A stretch of DNA of 64,000 nt, taken from Pseudomonas protegens (GTDB lineage Bacteria > Pseudomonadota > Gammaproteobacteria > Pseudomonadales > Pseudomonadaceae). The stretch lies in NCBI RefSeq assembly GCF_013407925.2, contig NZ_CP060201.1, forward strand, positions 1,550,001 through 1,614,000, given 5' to 3'. Below, piece after piece: positions 18,326 through 26,994 of the stretch. A program made the position numbers and the translations under genes. How positions within the stretch are numbered: the stretch's first letter is position 1; every line of letters begins with the position of its first letter. The notes under the pieces are model-generated. The model searched no databases, had not been told where the DNA came from, and was given only the letters and a program-made list of their open reading frames with translations.

Positions 18326-21024
18326 GATGCAGGCTCCGCAGTGATGGTGCTCTGCGGCGACAGGCCGTGACACGGCAAGTCGAGCAAGAGCGATTCGTTG
18401 CCCGGCTGCGCCGCGGGCGCCGGCAACACATAGTCGATCAGGCACTGCTCGGCGGGTGCGTCGCCCCACTGCACCCGGATGCGGCCCCGATCCTTCTCGC
18501 TGCGCAGCACCAGGCGACTGCCCTGCCCCACCGCTCCCAGCTCCTCGCCGCTGTCGGCGTCCAGGGCACTGGCGGCAAAGGGCAGCGGCGAGCCATCGGC
18601 CTGCCGGCTGTCGAGCAGAAACGCCCGGGCCTTGCGGGTCGGGTAGGACAGCCTGACCACGGCCCCCGCCCTGGGCGCGACGTTGCGTGAACTGACCTGC
18701 AGCTCGACATCCTCATCCATGCCGCTGGGGTCCAGGTCCACGGTATTGAGCTGATAGGGCGTCAGGCTCGGCAGCACCGCATAACCCTGCCCGTCCACCT
18801 GCGCACCGGCATAGCCGACACTGGCGCCGCGGGCATGGGGGGCATGCACCAGGGCTGCGGTTTCACTCAGGGTCTGGGACAGGGTCAGGCCCCCGGAATG
18901 CAGGAGCATGCCGCCGGAGGCACCCAGGGACTGGGACCGGTAGTCACGGCCCTGGGACAGGCTCGAACTCAGGGACACCTGCGGCAGGTAGTAGCTCAGG
19001 TTGGCGTTGGTCGAGGTCTCCCGCGGCTGGGCGTCATGGGACACCGACACGCCATAGGAGGCGGACTCACGCTCGCCCAGCGAGCCGGAAATGCCGCTGG
19101 AGTAGTGGGAACCGGAATTCTGGTCGTGGCTGATGAAGGCGTTGGCCAGGGTGGAACGCCCGGCGACGCCCCCCAGGGGCAGCGACAGGCTGAGGCTCCA
19201 CAGGGTGTTCTCGCTGCGGGTGCGACGCCCCGAGAACTGGCTGGAACCCTGGGTCCGCTGAACGCTGAAGGCATAGCTGAGGCCGCGCCACTGGTGGTTG
19301 TAGCCCATGGAGTAGTTGCGCGCCTGACCGCGGCTATTCCAGTAGTTGAGGGAGGAGCCATTGAGGTAAAAGTCACCGCCGATACCGTCCACCCGCTGGT
19401 TGATCGTCACATCCAGGCGATCGCGGACCCGGGCGAAGTCTTCGAACCGCGCGCCTCGATTGACGAAGTCCTCCAGATCGATGGCATCCCTCAGGCTCAG
19501 GTAGCCACGGGTGGAATAGCGATAAGCCAGCAACGAGAACTGGGTGCCGCTGTCATGCAGGTTCTTGCTGTAGGACAGACGCAGGCTGGAGCCCTGCAGG
19601 TTGCCGTTGCGCGGCACCTCGGTGCGGGACTGGGTCAGGTCGAGGCCGAAACCGCCGAGCTCGGTGTTCAGCGCCGCGCCGATCAGGCCGGCCATGTAGC
19701 TGCCGGTTAACGAGGCGCCGGCATAACCGGTGACCTGGTTGTCCAGCCCGCGTTGCAGGGTGCCCTGGGCCACATATTGGTGCTGACCACGCCCGCCGGC
19801 CCTGATCACCTGCCCGCCGGTCAGGCTGTAGCGGGTGCTCCCCGGTCGCAGGTGACGGGCCATGGTGGCAAAGGGCACGGTAAAACGCTGGATGCGACCA
19901 TCGGCCTCGGTCAGCGTCACTTCCAGGTCGCCGCCAAAGCTCGCGGCCTGCAGGTCGGCAATCTCGAAGGGGCCCGGGGCGACGGTGGTTTCGTACACCA
20001 GGTAACCCCGCTGACGCACCGTGACCTTGGCGTTGGTATTGGCCGTACCGCGCACCACCGGGGCGAAATAGCGCTGGGCGGTGGGCAGCATGCGTTCATC
20101 GCTGAACAGCTTGACCCCGCGAAACGACACCGAATCGAACAGCTCGGAGTCGGTCACGCTCTCCCCCACCAGCAATTGCGAACGCCAGTCGGTCAGGTCG
20201 GTCTGGCCGTAGATATAGCCCCGTTGATAATCGCTGCCGCTGTCCGGCGACCAGGAGAAGGTGCCGCTGTGACGCAGGCGCAGGTTTCCCAGGTTCAGGC
20301 CCATGTTCAATCCGGCATAGCCGCTAGTGCTGCGCTGGCCACGGCTCTGGGTGCTGAACAGGTTGGTGCTGTAGTTGAGCCGGGCCGCGTTGATGCCCGA
20401 GTCCCAGCTGGCCGGATCGACGTAGCTGGCTGCGACTTCGGGCAGCACGAACAGCTGTGGCACCGAGAGTTCCAGTTGCTGTTCGGCCATGTTGACCTGG
20501 GTGATGACATGGGGGATGTAACTGGCGAGGTCCCCGCAGAACTCACCGTCGCCCTGCAGCGGATGACTGGCAGGCGCCAGCGCGGCGTCGACCTTGTTCA
20601 GGTCGATGCCCAGTTGCTTGAGCAACTCGCGGTTGTAGCAGGGCTGGCTGCCCTGGGGGTCATCGCTTTCGCGCAGTTCGATCTCGATCAAGCCGCGCCA
20701 GGCGCCACTGACTCGCACATCCAGCAGGTACTTGCCCGGCGCCACATACCCCGCACGCTCGAAGCGCTGGGTGTCGATGAGGGCTCCTGGCGCCTTGAAC
20801 AGCATCTGGGTATCGAAGAACACCGGGCTGTTCTGAGACGCATCGCCGGACACCTCCGATCGCACGGCTTGATCAGCGCTCGTCGGCTGGGCAGCCACCG
20901 GAGCCGCCAGCCCCAACAACCCCGCCAGCACCGAGAGTGCTCGCAAGAACAGGGCCGGAGCATCGCCAGGACAGACTCGTGCGAGCACAGGAAAACCCAG
21001 CCAGAAGGGCTGCACACTGAACAT
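18322..21024 (-). CDS. Outer-membrane fimbrial usher, CupB3-like but without an N-terminal POTRA
   Basis: 900 residues, FimD/PapC family. After the signal peptide (ending APVAAQP) the usher N-terminal domain starts almost at once (FFDTQMLFKAPGALIDTQRF, then LDVRVSGAWRG and the PCYNRELL cysteine). A 24-strand barrel with plug and two C-terminal domains follows (CLIDYVLPAP near the end). It should assemble and secrete the CupB1-like pilin. I see no room for the extra POTRA domain reported for the P. aeruginosa CupB3 P-usher. The start is the ATG at 21024; a TTG four codons upstream is possible. The stop overlaps the next gene. Confidence 0.9.
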   Translation of the reverse strand: MFSVQPFWLGFPVLARVCPGDAPALFLRALSVLAGLLGLAAPVAAQPTSADQAVRSEVSGDASQNSPVFFDTQMLFKAPGALIDTQRFERAGYVAPGKYLLDVRVSGAWRGLIEIELRESDDPQGSQPCYNRELLKQLGIDLNKVDAALAPASHPLQGDGEFCGDLASYIPHVITQVNMAEQQLELSVPQLFVLPEVAASYVDPASWDSGINAARLNYSTNLFSTQSRGQRSTSGYAGLNMGLNLGNLRLRHSGTFSWSPDSGSDYQRGYIYGQTDLTDWRSQLLVGESVTDSELFDSVSFRGVKLFSDERMLPTAQRYFAPVVRGTANTNAKVTVRQRGYLVYETTVAPGPFEIADLQAASFGGDLEVTLTEADGRIQRFTVPFATMARHLRPGSTRYSLTGGQVIRAGGRGQHQYVAQGTLQRGLDNQVTGYAGASLTGSYMAGLIGAALNTELGGFGLDLTQSRTEVPRNGNLQGSSLRLSYSKNLHDSGTQFSLLAYRYSTRGYLSLRDAIDLEDFVNRGARFEDFARVRDRLDVTINQRVDGIGGDFYLNGSSLNYWNSRGQARNYSMGYNHQWRGLSYAFSVQRTQGSSQFSGRRTRSENTLWSLSLSLPLGGVAGRSTLANAFISHDQNSGSHYSSGISGSLGERESASYGVSVSHDAQPRETSTNANLSYYLPQVSLSSSLSQGRDYRSQSLGASGGMLLHSGGLTLSQTLSETAALVHAPHARGASVGYAGAQVDGQGYAVLPSLTPYQLNTVDLDPSGMDEDVELQVSSRNVAPRAGAVVRLSYPTRKARAFLLDSRQADGSPLPFAASALDADSGEELGAVGQGSRLVLRSEKDRGRIRVQWGDAPAEQCLIDYVLPAPAAQPGNESLLLDLPCHGLSPQSTITAEPAS

Positions 21025-21090
21025 AATCGATACCAATGCACTCAGCGTTTAATGACCAGGGCCAAGAGCGGAGTTGAATTAACAGGGCAA

Positions 21091-21846
21091 CTAGAGAAGG
21101 TTCTTTTCCAGCGGCACCCGGCCGCCGAAGTCATTGACCACTTCAAAGCGCACAGCCGCATTGCGTGGCGCTCGTTCGGCGTTTGCCGGCCAGGCAAAGG
21201 ACTCACGGGCAAAGGGCGCGACCATCCCAGCCCCCAGGTCAACGGTGCGTCCCTGCGCTTGCACCTCGACCTTGCTGAAGGACAGGTAATAAGGGGTTGG
21301 ATTGGACACCTGGACGACGGGCCCCGGGGCCTTGCCTTGGGCAACTCCCGCGGGCTCAAACTTCCAACTGAGTCTTTCCACCGCCGAGTTGACATTGACC
21401 TTCAAGTCCGCAGGACGAAAGAACAACTTGATCCGGTGGCGGAAGGTAAAGGCCAATCGGTTTTCATCCTGTTTCTGTTGTGGCGGAACTTCCAGAATGT
21501 TCAGCCAGTACAGTGACTCACGATCCGCGGGCAAGGGTTCTTTCGAATAACCAATACGCAGTACCGCCGCGGCATTGGGTTCCAGGCGACTGAGTGCCGG
21601 AGTAAGTTGGAAGGGCACTTTCATTTCTTCAGGTGCCTTACTGGCATCGCCATCATCAATCCAGGCCTGGACCAATATCGGCATACTGCCTGGGTTATTC
21701 ATTCTCAGTGTCACATCACGGGCACTCGCCGGATAAACCACACGGGTGCCATGAATGACTATTTCCGCATTGACTGCCGATGAAAACAGACCCAGAAAGA
21801 TGGCGCCGATAACGAAAGTTTTAAACACATGCGCTTTCGGCGCCAT
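21091..21846 (-). CDS. Periplasmic fimbrial chaperone, CupB2-like
   Basis: 251 residues with a signal peptide ending SSAVNA then EIVIHGTRVVYP. Chaperone signatures are GTRVVYP, LPADRESLYWLNILEVPP and RHRIKLFFRP (conserved Arg and Lys that anchor the pilin C-terminus). The start is the ATG at 21846, with AAGGAG six bases upstream. It lies between the pilin gene (29 bases) and the usher (66 bases), the canonical cup order. It most likely serves the major subunit. Confidence 0.93.
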   Translation of the reverse strand: MAPKAHVFKTFVIGAIFLGLFSSAVNAEIVIHGTRVVYPASARDVTLRMNNPGSMPILVQAWIDDGDASKAPEEMKVPFQLTPALSRLEPNAAAVLRIGYSKEPLPADRESLYWLNILEVPPQQKQDENRLAFTFRHRIKLFFRPADLKVNVNSAVERLSWKFEPAGVAQGKAPGPVVQVSNPTPYYLSFSKVEVQAQGRTVDLGAGMVAPFARESFAWPANAERAPRNAAVRFEVVNDFGGRVPLEKNLL

Positions 21847-21874
21847 GAGCAACTCCTTATGTAACTGACAGACG

Positions 21875-22456
21875 TCAGTTGTACGTCACATCGAAGTTGA
21901 TATTGGAGTCGGCACGACCTTCGACGATCGTGTCGCTGACCGCCACATAGGAGGCCTTGAACTTCAGCACCGCCTTGTTGCCCACGACTTCGGCAAACTG
22001 CTGGTTGTTGTTTTCCGACAGGTCGATTTTCCCCGGGGTGGCGCCGTTGTTGTGAATCTGGATCTGCACGCCCGATGCCGAACCGGAACCGCTGTCGATC
22101 AGACGCAGGTTGCCGGTGGCGTTATCGATGAAGCCGTCCTTGTTGAAGCTGACGGCAGCCTTGGAGCCGTCGGTGCAGCCGCCGCCACTGAGGTTGATGT
22201 TGAATTCCTTGAACTCGGAGGCGGAGCCGATGCCGCCGGCGAAAACCGAAGGCAGGACGTTGCCGAACTTGACCGTGCCCGTGTTCGCTCCGGACTCGTT
22301 GGCATCGACCTGAACCTTGCAACTGACGCTGGAGATCAGGCCTTCGAACTTCACGTTGCCGGAGTTGACACCGGTCTCTGCGTAACTCAATGCCGGAGTC
22401 AGTGCCGCAAGTAGCAACCCACAGGTCGCCTTGGATGCAAAAGATTTAAGTTTCAT
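21875..22456 (-). CDS. Major fimbrial subunit, CupB1-like
   Basis: 193 residues. Signal peptide MKLKSFASKATCGLLLAALT ending ALSYA, then ETGVNSGNVKFEGLISSVSC. The mature pilin has two cysteines (in SSVSCKV and GGGCTDG) that would form the conserved pilin disulfide, and a C-terminal strand ending NFDVTYN with the penultimate Tyr. It is the first gene of the fimbrial/TPS operon. The start is the ATG at 22456, with AGGGAA upstream. It should polymerise into the fimbrial rod through the usher. Confidence 0.92.
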   Translation of the reverse strand: MKLKSFASKATCGLLLAALTPALSYAETGVNSGNVKFEGLISSVSCKVQVDANESGANTGTVKFGNVLPSVFAGGIGSASEFKEFNINLSGGGCTDGSKAAVSFNKDGFIDNATGNLRLIDSGSGSASGVQIQIHNNGATPGKIDLSENNNQQFAEVVGNKAVLKFKASYVAVSDTIVEGRADSNINFDVTYN

Positions 22457-23168
22457 CTGATTCCCTATTATAAAAAACCGTCTAAGAGCACAGCATTCAA
22501 AACAACCTCGCTCTCCCGAGACGTACAGCCTTGCTGAACTTCGAGCCAACGAAACATGAGTTGAACACCACAACAACCTCAATCAGCTGCTGTTACCCAC
22601 AATGAAATACACATCGACAACAGGCATCTGCATTCCATCCAGAGCGGACATTACGATACAGACCAATCTGTTCTTTTAGAATAACGACCAATCCTCATGT
22701 GACGAGGAGCGCTCCCTAAATAAACAAGATTTTTCTTGGGAACTTGTACTACTTATAAAAAACCGCTCAAGCAGATTAAAAACAACCATTAAATAAGACA
22801 CTTCTTATATAGAGTCGCCTACACTGCAAACCTGCAATTGATGGCAGCAGGGATCAGCTCCCTGGCGCCCCTGATCCGGGTGATTCAAAAACGCGCGTCG
22901 CCCCTGTGCGTGATCCGGTTGCCCGGCGCATCGGACAGCGCATAGGCGCGAAGGCCCAGCCCCGCTCTCACACACCTTAGGCCGCGGCGGCAAGACCCAG
23001 GCTTGGCCAGGGCGATGTTGCTGCGATCGGGAGAGCGCAGCACATAGGCCACGATCAGCAATCGCATGAGTTTGAGGAAGGTCAGGCAAGTCAGTGGCGG
23101 GTCAAGGGGTTCTGCAGAAGTTGCAGTGTGCATGGGGCATATCCCTGTGCATGTTTTATACGGGATCG

Positions 23169-23327
23169 TTACGCCTTAGTTATCAGGGAATTTAAAGTAG
23201 CAAAGGAGCGTGCCAGCTTTTGCACATTGAGCTGATCACCCCCGCCAGGAAATTGATGTGGAAAATAGCGGCCGAAGCGGGCAATGCGATAGTCGAAGAC
23301 ATTGCTGTTATCCATCGGTGGCAACAT
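23169..23327 (-). CDS. Possible small protein of 52 residues, function unknown
   Basis: A frame beginning MLPPMDNSNVFDYRIARFG and ending ATLNSLITKA has amino-acid composition resembling real protein. An in-frame TGA lies two codons upstream of the first ATG; GAGAGGGG precedes it closely, while the second ATG at 23315 has the same element about 12 bases away. It sits in the low-GC gene-poor stretch and could be a real small gene or the tail of a decayed one. I do not recognise a family. Confidence 0.3.
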   Translation of the reverse strand: MLPPMDNSNVFDYRIARFGRYFPHQFPGGGDQLNVQKLARSFATLNSLITKA

Positions 23328-23390
23328 CCCCTCTCAGCTTGAGACACCTGATCCAAAGTAGGCAGCTAGTAGCGCTTGAGGAATAAACAA

Positions 23391-23507
23391 GTGCAGCCCA
23401 AAACACTCACCTCGTACCGCTGGTCCAATCCAAAGCCTAAGCAATGGATTCTTGATCTTGCAAAGAACCAAATGATGCCTGGCATTGCCACGGTACTGGA
23501 TGACTAA
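23391..23507 (+). CDS. Possible 38-residue peptide, function unknown
   Basis: A GTG start with GAGGAA seven bases upstream opens a frame MQPKTLTSYRWSNPKPKQWI continuing to MPGIATVLDD. The Shine-Dalgarno is convincing, but the length is short and no family is recognised. It may be a remnant. Confidence 0.22.
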   Translation: MQPKTLTSYRWSNPKPKQWILDLAKNQMMPGIATVLDD

Positions 23508-23889
23508 AATTTAAAAACTGGCTTCGCTGGCACCTATCGCCAATCGAGTAAACTCAACGACAAAAGATCAAAGGACATCTCAAGTTTGGCATTAGAGGAT
23601 CACACTCAAACACTTTTAAACTTAAGGATAGAACCCAATAACGACATATTACTTTTAACAAACAAGCACTCAAACGCATAAAAGAACCACCCTAATCAGG
23701 GTCAAACTTCTTCACGCAATAATTAACACAGTGAAATATTTACCTAAAACGAATGCTGGCCACTGATGGCGCAAAACACTGGTTGGTCTTGGCCATAACC
23801 CTGACGCATTTTAAATACTCACCAGATGCATATCGGCAAAATACGTTGAGGACGTGAAGCGCATTCTCGATGTCGAGAGCATTGATGAG

Positions 23890-24132
23890 TTAAAAGACTT
23901 CGCCGAAACAATTGCGCAACAAGGCGCGCGCTACTGCGGTCTCGGCGGCAGGTAGATGAGCCTCAATGAACTTGAGATACGTCCATAACCTCCCAGGACA
24001 GAGGTTGAGCGCCATAGCTGCTCGGTGGAGGACTCCATAGCCCCAAGCACAAAAGGCACTGAGCGGACTGGAACGGCCCAAGCCAGACGAATCCCGCCCT
24101 AAACCTGCCCCAATCACTACCCCAGAAACCAC
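23890..24132 (-). CDS. Doubtful 80-residue frame, possible remnant
   Basis: The C-terminal half (SVLHRAAMALNLCP-like, then RLWTYLKFIEAHLPAAETAV) reads like protein, while the N-terminal half is low-complexity. There is no clear Shine-Dalgarno and its 5' end runs into the palindrome at 24133. It could be the decayed end of a lost gene. Low confidence. Confidence 0.2.
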   Translation of the reverse strand: MVSGVVIGAGLGRDSSGLGRSSPLSAFCAWGYGVLHRAAMALNLCPGRLWTYLKFIEAHLPAAETAVARALLRNCFGEVF

Positions 24133-24168
24133 AAAGCCCCCGCAAACATCGATGTTTGCGGGGGCTTT
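24133..24168. terminator. Perfect 36-base palindromic terminator beside tRNA-Ser
   Basis: AAAGCCCCCGCAAACATC followed immediately by its exact reverse complement gives an 18-bp stem flanked by A/T tracts on both sides. It can terminate both the tRNA-Ser transcript (minus strand) and any plus-strand transcript. Confidence 0.85.
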
Positions 24169-24182
24169 GCGTACTTCATGTA

Positions 24183-24272
24183 TGGCGGAGAGATAGGGAT
24201 TCGAACCCTAGGTACCGGTGAAGGTACAACGGATTTCGAATCCGTCCCATTCGGCCACTCTGGCATCTCTCC
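24183..24272 (-). tRNA. tRNA-Ser (anticodon CGA)
   Basis: Minus-strand 90-nt tRNA. The acceptor stem is GGAGAGA/TCTCTCC with discriminator G and encoded CCA. The anticodon arm ACGGA-TTCGAAA-TCCGT gives CGA, the long variable arm is typical of class II tRNA-Ser, and the T-loop is GGTTCGAATCC. It reads UCG codons. Its 3' end points toward the gene-poor stretch. Confidence 0.96.
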
Positions 24273-24356
24273 AACGGCGCGCATCATAACAGCACATTTG
24301 CTTGAAGCGAAGCCCCTTAAGCGAATTTTTTCCGTGCTATCAGATGCTTGCGTCGA

Positions 24357-25070
24357 TTACAGCGGTACGCCGAGGCGCTGGGCCACTTCTTCGTAGGCTT
24401 CGATGACATCACCGAGGCCCTGGCGGAAGCGGTCCTTGTCCATTTTCTTCTTGGTGGCCTTGTCCCACAGACGGCAACCGTCCGGGCTGAACTCGTCGCC
24501 CAGGACGATGGAACCGTCGCTGAACACGCCGAACTCCAGCTTGAAGTCCACCAGCAGCAGGCCGGCGTCATCGAACAGCTTGCTCAGCACTTCGTTGACC
24601 TTGAGCGACAGCTCTTTCATGCGCGCCAGTTGCTCAGCGGTGCCCCAGCCGAACGCCACCACGTGGGATTCGTTGATGAACGGATCGCCCTTGGCGTCAT
24701 CCTTGAGGAACAGTTCGAAGGTGTAAGGGTTGAGTTTCATGCCCTCTTCCACACCCAGGCGCTTGACCAGGCTGCCGGCCGCGTAGTTGCGCACCACGCA
24801 CTCCACCGGAATCATGTCGAGCTTCTTCACCAGGCACTCGTTGTCGCCCAGCAGCTTGTCGAACTGGGTCGGCACACCGGCGGCTTCGAGTTTCTGCATG
24901 ATGAAGGCGTTGAACTTGTTGTTCACCATTCCCTTGCGGTCCAGCTGCTCGATGCGCTTGCCGTCGAACGCCGAGGTGTCGTTGCGAAACAGCAGGATCA
25001 AGCGGTCGGCGTCATCGGTCTTGTAAACCGACTTGGCTTTGCCGCGGTAGAGTTCTTCACGTTTTTCCAT
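24357..25070 (-). CDS. purC: Phosphoribosylaminoimidazole-succinocarboxamide synthase (SAICAR synthetase)
   Basis: 237 residues. It catalyses ATP-dependent ligation of aspartate to CAIR in de novo purine synthesis (cytoplasm). Family motifs are visible from the N-terminus: [43 protein letters not shown], and later [10 protein letters not shown] and [13 protein letters not shown]. The length is standard. It is last in a minus-strand group dapA-bamC-MBL-purC, 28 bases after the metallohydrolase gene, the usual Pseudomonas arrangement. Confidence 0.97.
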   Translation of the reverse strand: MEKREELYRGKAKSVYKTDDADRLILLFRNDTSAFDGKRIEQLDRKGMVNNKFNAFIMQKLEAAGVPTQFDKLLGDNECLVKKLDMIPVECVVRNYAAGSLVKRLGVEEGMKLNPYTFELFLKDDAKGDPFINESHVVAFGWGTAEQLARMKELSLKVNEVLSKLFDDAGLLLVDFKLEFGVFSDGSIVLGDEFSPDGCRLWDKATKKKMDKDRFRQGLGDVIEAYEEVAQRLGVPL

Positions 25071-25098
25071 GATGGGCTCCGCTTGCTACGTAGGTGGG

Positions 25099-25857
25099 CT
25101 AGGCGATGTGACGCCAGTCGAGCCCTGAATCTTGATCGGCCAGTTGCAGCCAGTCCGGGTCGCACCCGAGGGTGTCGACAAAACATTGCCGGGCCAGCTG
25201 CGGCAGGTTGTTCTTGCTGCTCAGATGGGCCAGGACCAGATGCTGCAGGTCCTGCCATCCCAATTCGGCCACCAGGCTTGCGGCCTGATGGTTGTTCAAA
25301 TGTCCCTGGTCACCACCAACCCGCTGCTTGAGAAAGTACGGGTAATAACCGCGCGCCAGCAGGTCACGGCAGTGATTGGCCTCGATCATCAAGGCATCCA
25401 GGCCACGGTAGCCTTGCAGTACGTCGGCGCAGTAGGAGCCCAGGTCGGTCAACAGGCCAAAGCGCCGCTGACCGTCGCTGAAGACAAACTGGGTAGGCTC
25501 CTGGGCATCGTGGGCGACGGCAATCACGTCAATGCACAAGTCGCCGATCTGCAACTGCTCGCCACCGCGGACAAAACCCTCCGCCTCCACCGGCTTGCGC
25601 ATCCCGCGCAACGTGCCCTGGCTGAGGTAGACCGGTAAATTGTAGCGCCGAGACAGCAAACCCACGCCATGCACGTGGTCGGCATGTTCGTGGGTTACCA
25701 GGATGGCGCTCAACTGCGAGGGATGGACTCCCAGGCGCAGCAGGCGCCGCTCGGTTTCCCGCAGGGAGAAACCACAATCCACCAGGATGCAGGTGTCAGC
25801 ACTGGCGATCAGCGTGCCATTCCCTTGGCTACCACTGCCGAGAACGGCAAAACGCAT
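25099..25857 (-). CDS. MBL-fold metallohydrolase (WalJ/YycJ-like)
   Basis: 252 residues. Metallo-beta-lactamase fold with the THEHADH metal-binding motif (VTHEHADHVHG, about residue 55) and a later aspartate-containing GLLTDLGSY. The N-terminal MRFAVLGSGSQGNGTLI and DCGFSLRE are typical of the YycJ/WalJ subgroup, some of which act as exonucleases in DNA repair in Gram-positives. Its function in Pseudomonas is not established to my knowledge. It starts four bases after the bamC stop, so it is cotranscribed with dapA-bamC-purC. Confidence 0.85.
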   Translation of the reverse strand: MRFAVLGSGSQGNGTLIASADTCILVDCGFSLRETERRLLRLGVHPSQLSAILVTHEHADHVHGVGLLSRRYNLPVYLSQGTLRGMRKPVEAEGFVRGGEQLQIGDLCIDVIAVAHDAQEPTQFVFSDGQRRFGLLTDLGSYCADVLQGYRGLDALMIEANHCRDLLARGYYPYFLKQRVGGDQGHLNNHQAASLVAELGWQDLQHLVLAHLSSKNNLPQLARQCFVDTLGCDPDWLQLADQDSGLDWRHIA

Positions 25858-25861
25858 CTGA

Positions 25862-26977
25862 TCAGCCCAGGTTGTCCTGAATCACGCCCAACACTTTGCG
25901 CGCCACATCGGCCGGCGCCACGGTGTTGATGTTCTTCTCGACGGTGACCTGGACGTTGTCGCCGACCTTGCTCAGGCGAACCTGATAGCGCTCGGCGCGA
26001 GCTTCGATCTCTTCCTTGGCCGGTTTGCTGCCGAACAACTTGCCGAAGAAGCCCGGCTCGTCGTTTTTCTTCTCGGCTTTTTCCGCCAGGTTGATGTAGT
26101 ACAGACCCAGGCTGCGGTTGATGTCCTCAACCCGCCATTCGCCCTGCTCCAGGGCGCGACCCACGCTGGACCAGGCGCGATCGAGGTCGGCGCCCAGGTT
26201 CAGCACCGGGTTGCCGCTGCCGTCTTCGCTGAGGCTGACCCGGCTTGGGGTATCGAAATCACGAGCCGCCAACAGGGACACCGAACCGCCTTTCTCGGCA
26301 GTACGGCTCATGCTGGCCAGCATGTCGTCCACCAGCGCCGCGTCCAGGCCGGTGTTGAGCGAACGGTTGGTGAACTCCACGTCGGCGGTGCTGCCGGCAG
26401 GACGCTCGGCGCTGACCACGTAGACTTCACTGGTGTTGCGCTGCACGCCCGGTTCGATGCGGACCCGCACGCGGGTTTCGCTATCGGCGGCAACGCCGGA
26501 GCTGCTCAGGCGCTTGGCCACGGCCGCGGAAAGCTCGTCGGAACGCTGCCAGCTGGTGGTGAACTCGCCGGTTTGCGGGCGCTGCTGATCCAGGCGGAAG
26601 CCGTTGTCCTGGAAGAACTGCACGGCCACGGGCCAGACTTCGGCTGGTGGATGCTGGGCCATGACCCAACGCGAATCTCCGCTTTTCTGCAGGGTGTAGT
26701 CGCTGGCATCGGCAATCGCCGACAGCGGCTGCGGACGCGGCACCTGGTACTCGCCCTTGACGTTGTCGTCAGCGACGTTACGCGGGATTGGCAGCAACGG
26801 ATCCAGACGCTTGGAGGTCTGGACATCCGGCGGCAATTGCATCGGTGCGGTTTGTTGCTCTTGCAGGTAATCGCTACCCCGGTCACGGAAGTAGCCTTCC
26901 GGGCCCCAGATCCAACCGCAGCCACTGGTGCTGGAGATAATCAAGGCAAGTGCGGAAAGTCCGGCCATTCGCTTCAT
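25862..26977 (-). CDS. bamC: Outer-membrane assembly lipoprotein BamC
   Basis: 371 residues, non-essential lipoprotein of the BAM complex (BamABCDE) that inserts beta-barrel proteins. The lipoprotein signal is MKRMAGLSALALIISSTSGC with the lipidated Cys in STSGC. A long unstructured N-terminal stretch (RDRGSDYLQEQQTAPMQLPP) precedes two helix-grip domains. The start is the ATG at 26977; longer open sequence upstream belongs to the antisense of dapA. Downstream of dapA by 17 bases, as in E. coli and Pseudomonas. Confidence 0.92.
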   Translation of the reverse strand: MKRMAGLSALALIISSTSGCGWIWGPEGYFRDRGSDYLQEQQTAPMQLPPDVQTSKRLDPLLPIPRNVADDNVKGEYQVPRPQPLSAIADASDYTLQKSGDSRWVMAQHPPAEVWPVAVQFFQDNGFRLDQQRPQTGEFTTSWQRSDELSAAVAKRLSSSGVAADSETRVRVRIEPGVQRNTSEVYVVSAERPAGSTADVEFTNRSLNTGLDAALVDDMLASMSRTAEKGGSVSLLAARDFDTPSRVSLSEDGSGNPVLNLGADLDRAWSSVGRALEQGEWRVEDINRSLGLYYINLAEKAEKKNDEPGFFGKLFGSKPAKEEIEARAERYQVRLSKVGDNVQVTVEKNINTVAPADVARKVLGVIQDNLG

Positions 26978-26994
26978 GCGTTGTACTTCCTCAA

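Larger units (their letters stand above)
22457..24132. other. AT-richer, nearly gene-free 1.7 kb between the fimbrial operon and tRNA-Ser
   Basis: Base composition is visibly lower in GC than the flanks, especially 22.6-22.8 kb and 23.5-23.9 kb. The part nearest the pilin gene should hold the fimbrial operon promoter; TATATAAG-like and T-rich segments occur on the minus strand around 22740-22830. The rest has only short or doubtful reading frames (listed separately) and no recognisable mobile-element gene. It looks like decayed or foreign DNA beside a tRNA, possibly an xenogeneic-silencer target. Confidence 0.6.

Noticed and set aside
19753..21516. Plus-strand frame of about 590 codons
   Set aside because: Antisense to the usher and chaperone genes; the composition is that of a GC shadow.
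24183..24272. tRNA-Ser as an attachment site for an integrated island
   Set aside because: I looked for a second copy of the tRNA 3' end toward the fimbrial operon and found none, and no integrase is present; kept only as a hypothesis for the flanking region.
24178..24396. 72-codon plus-strand frame across the tRNA-Ser gene
   Set aside because: It reads through the tRNA on the opposite strand (GIGIRTLGTGEG-type translation), a well-known false gene.
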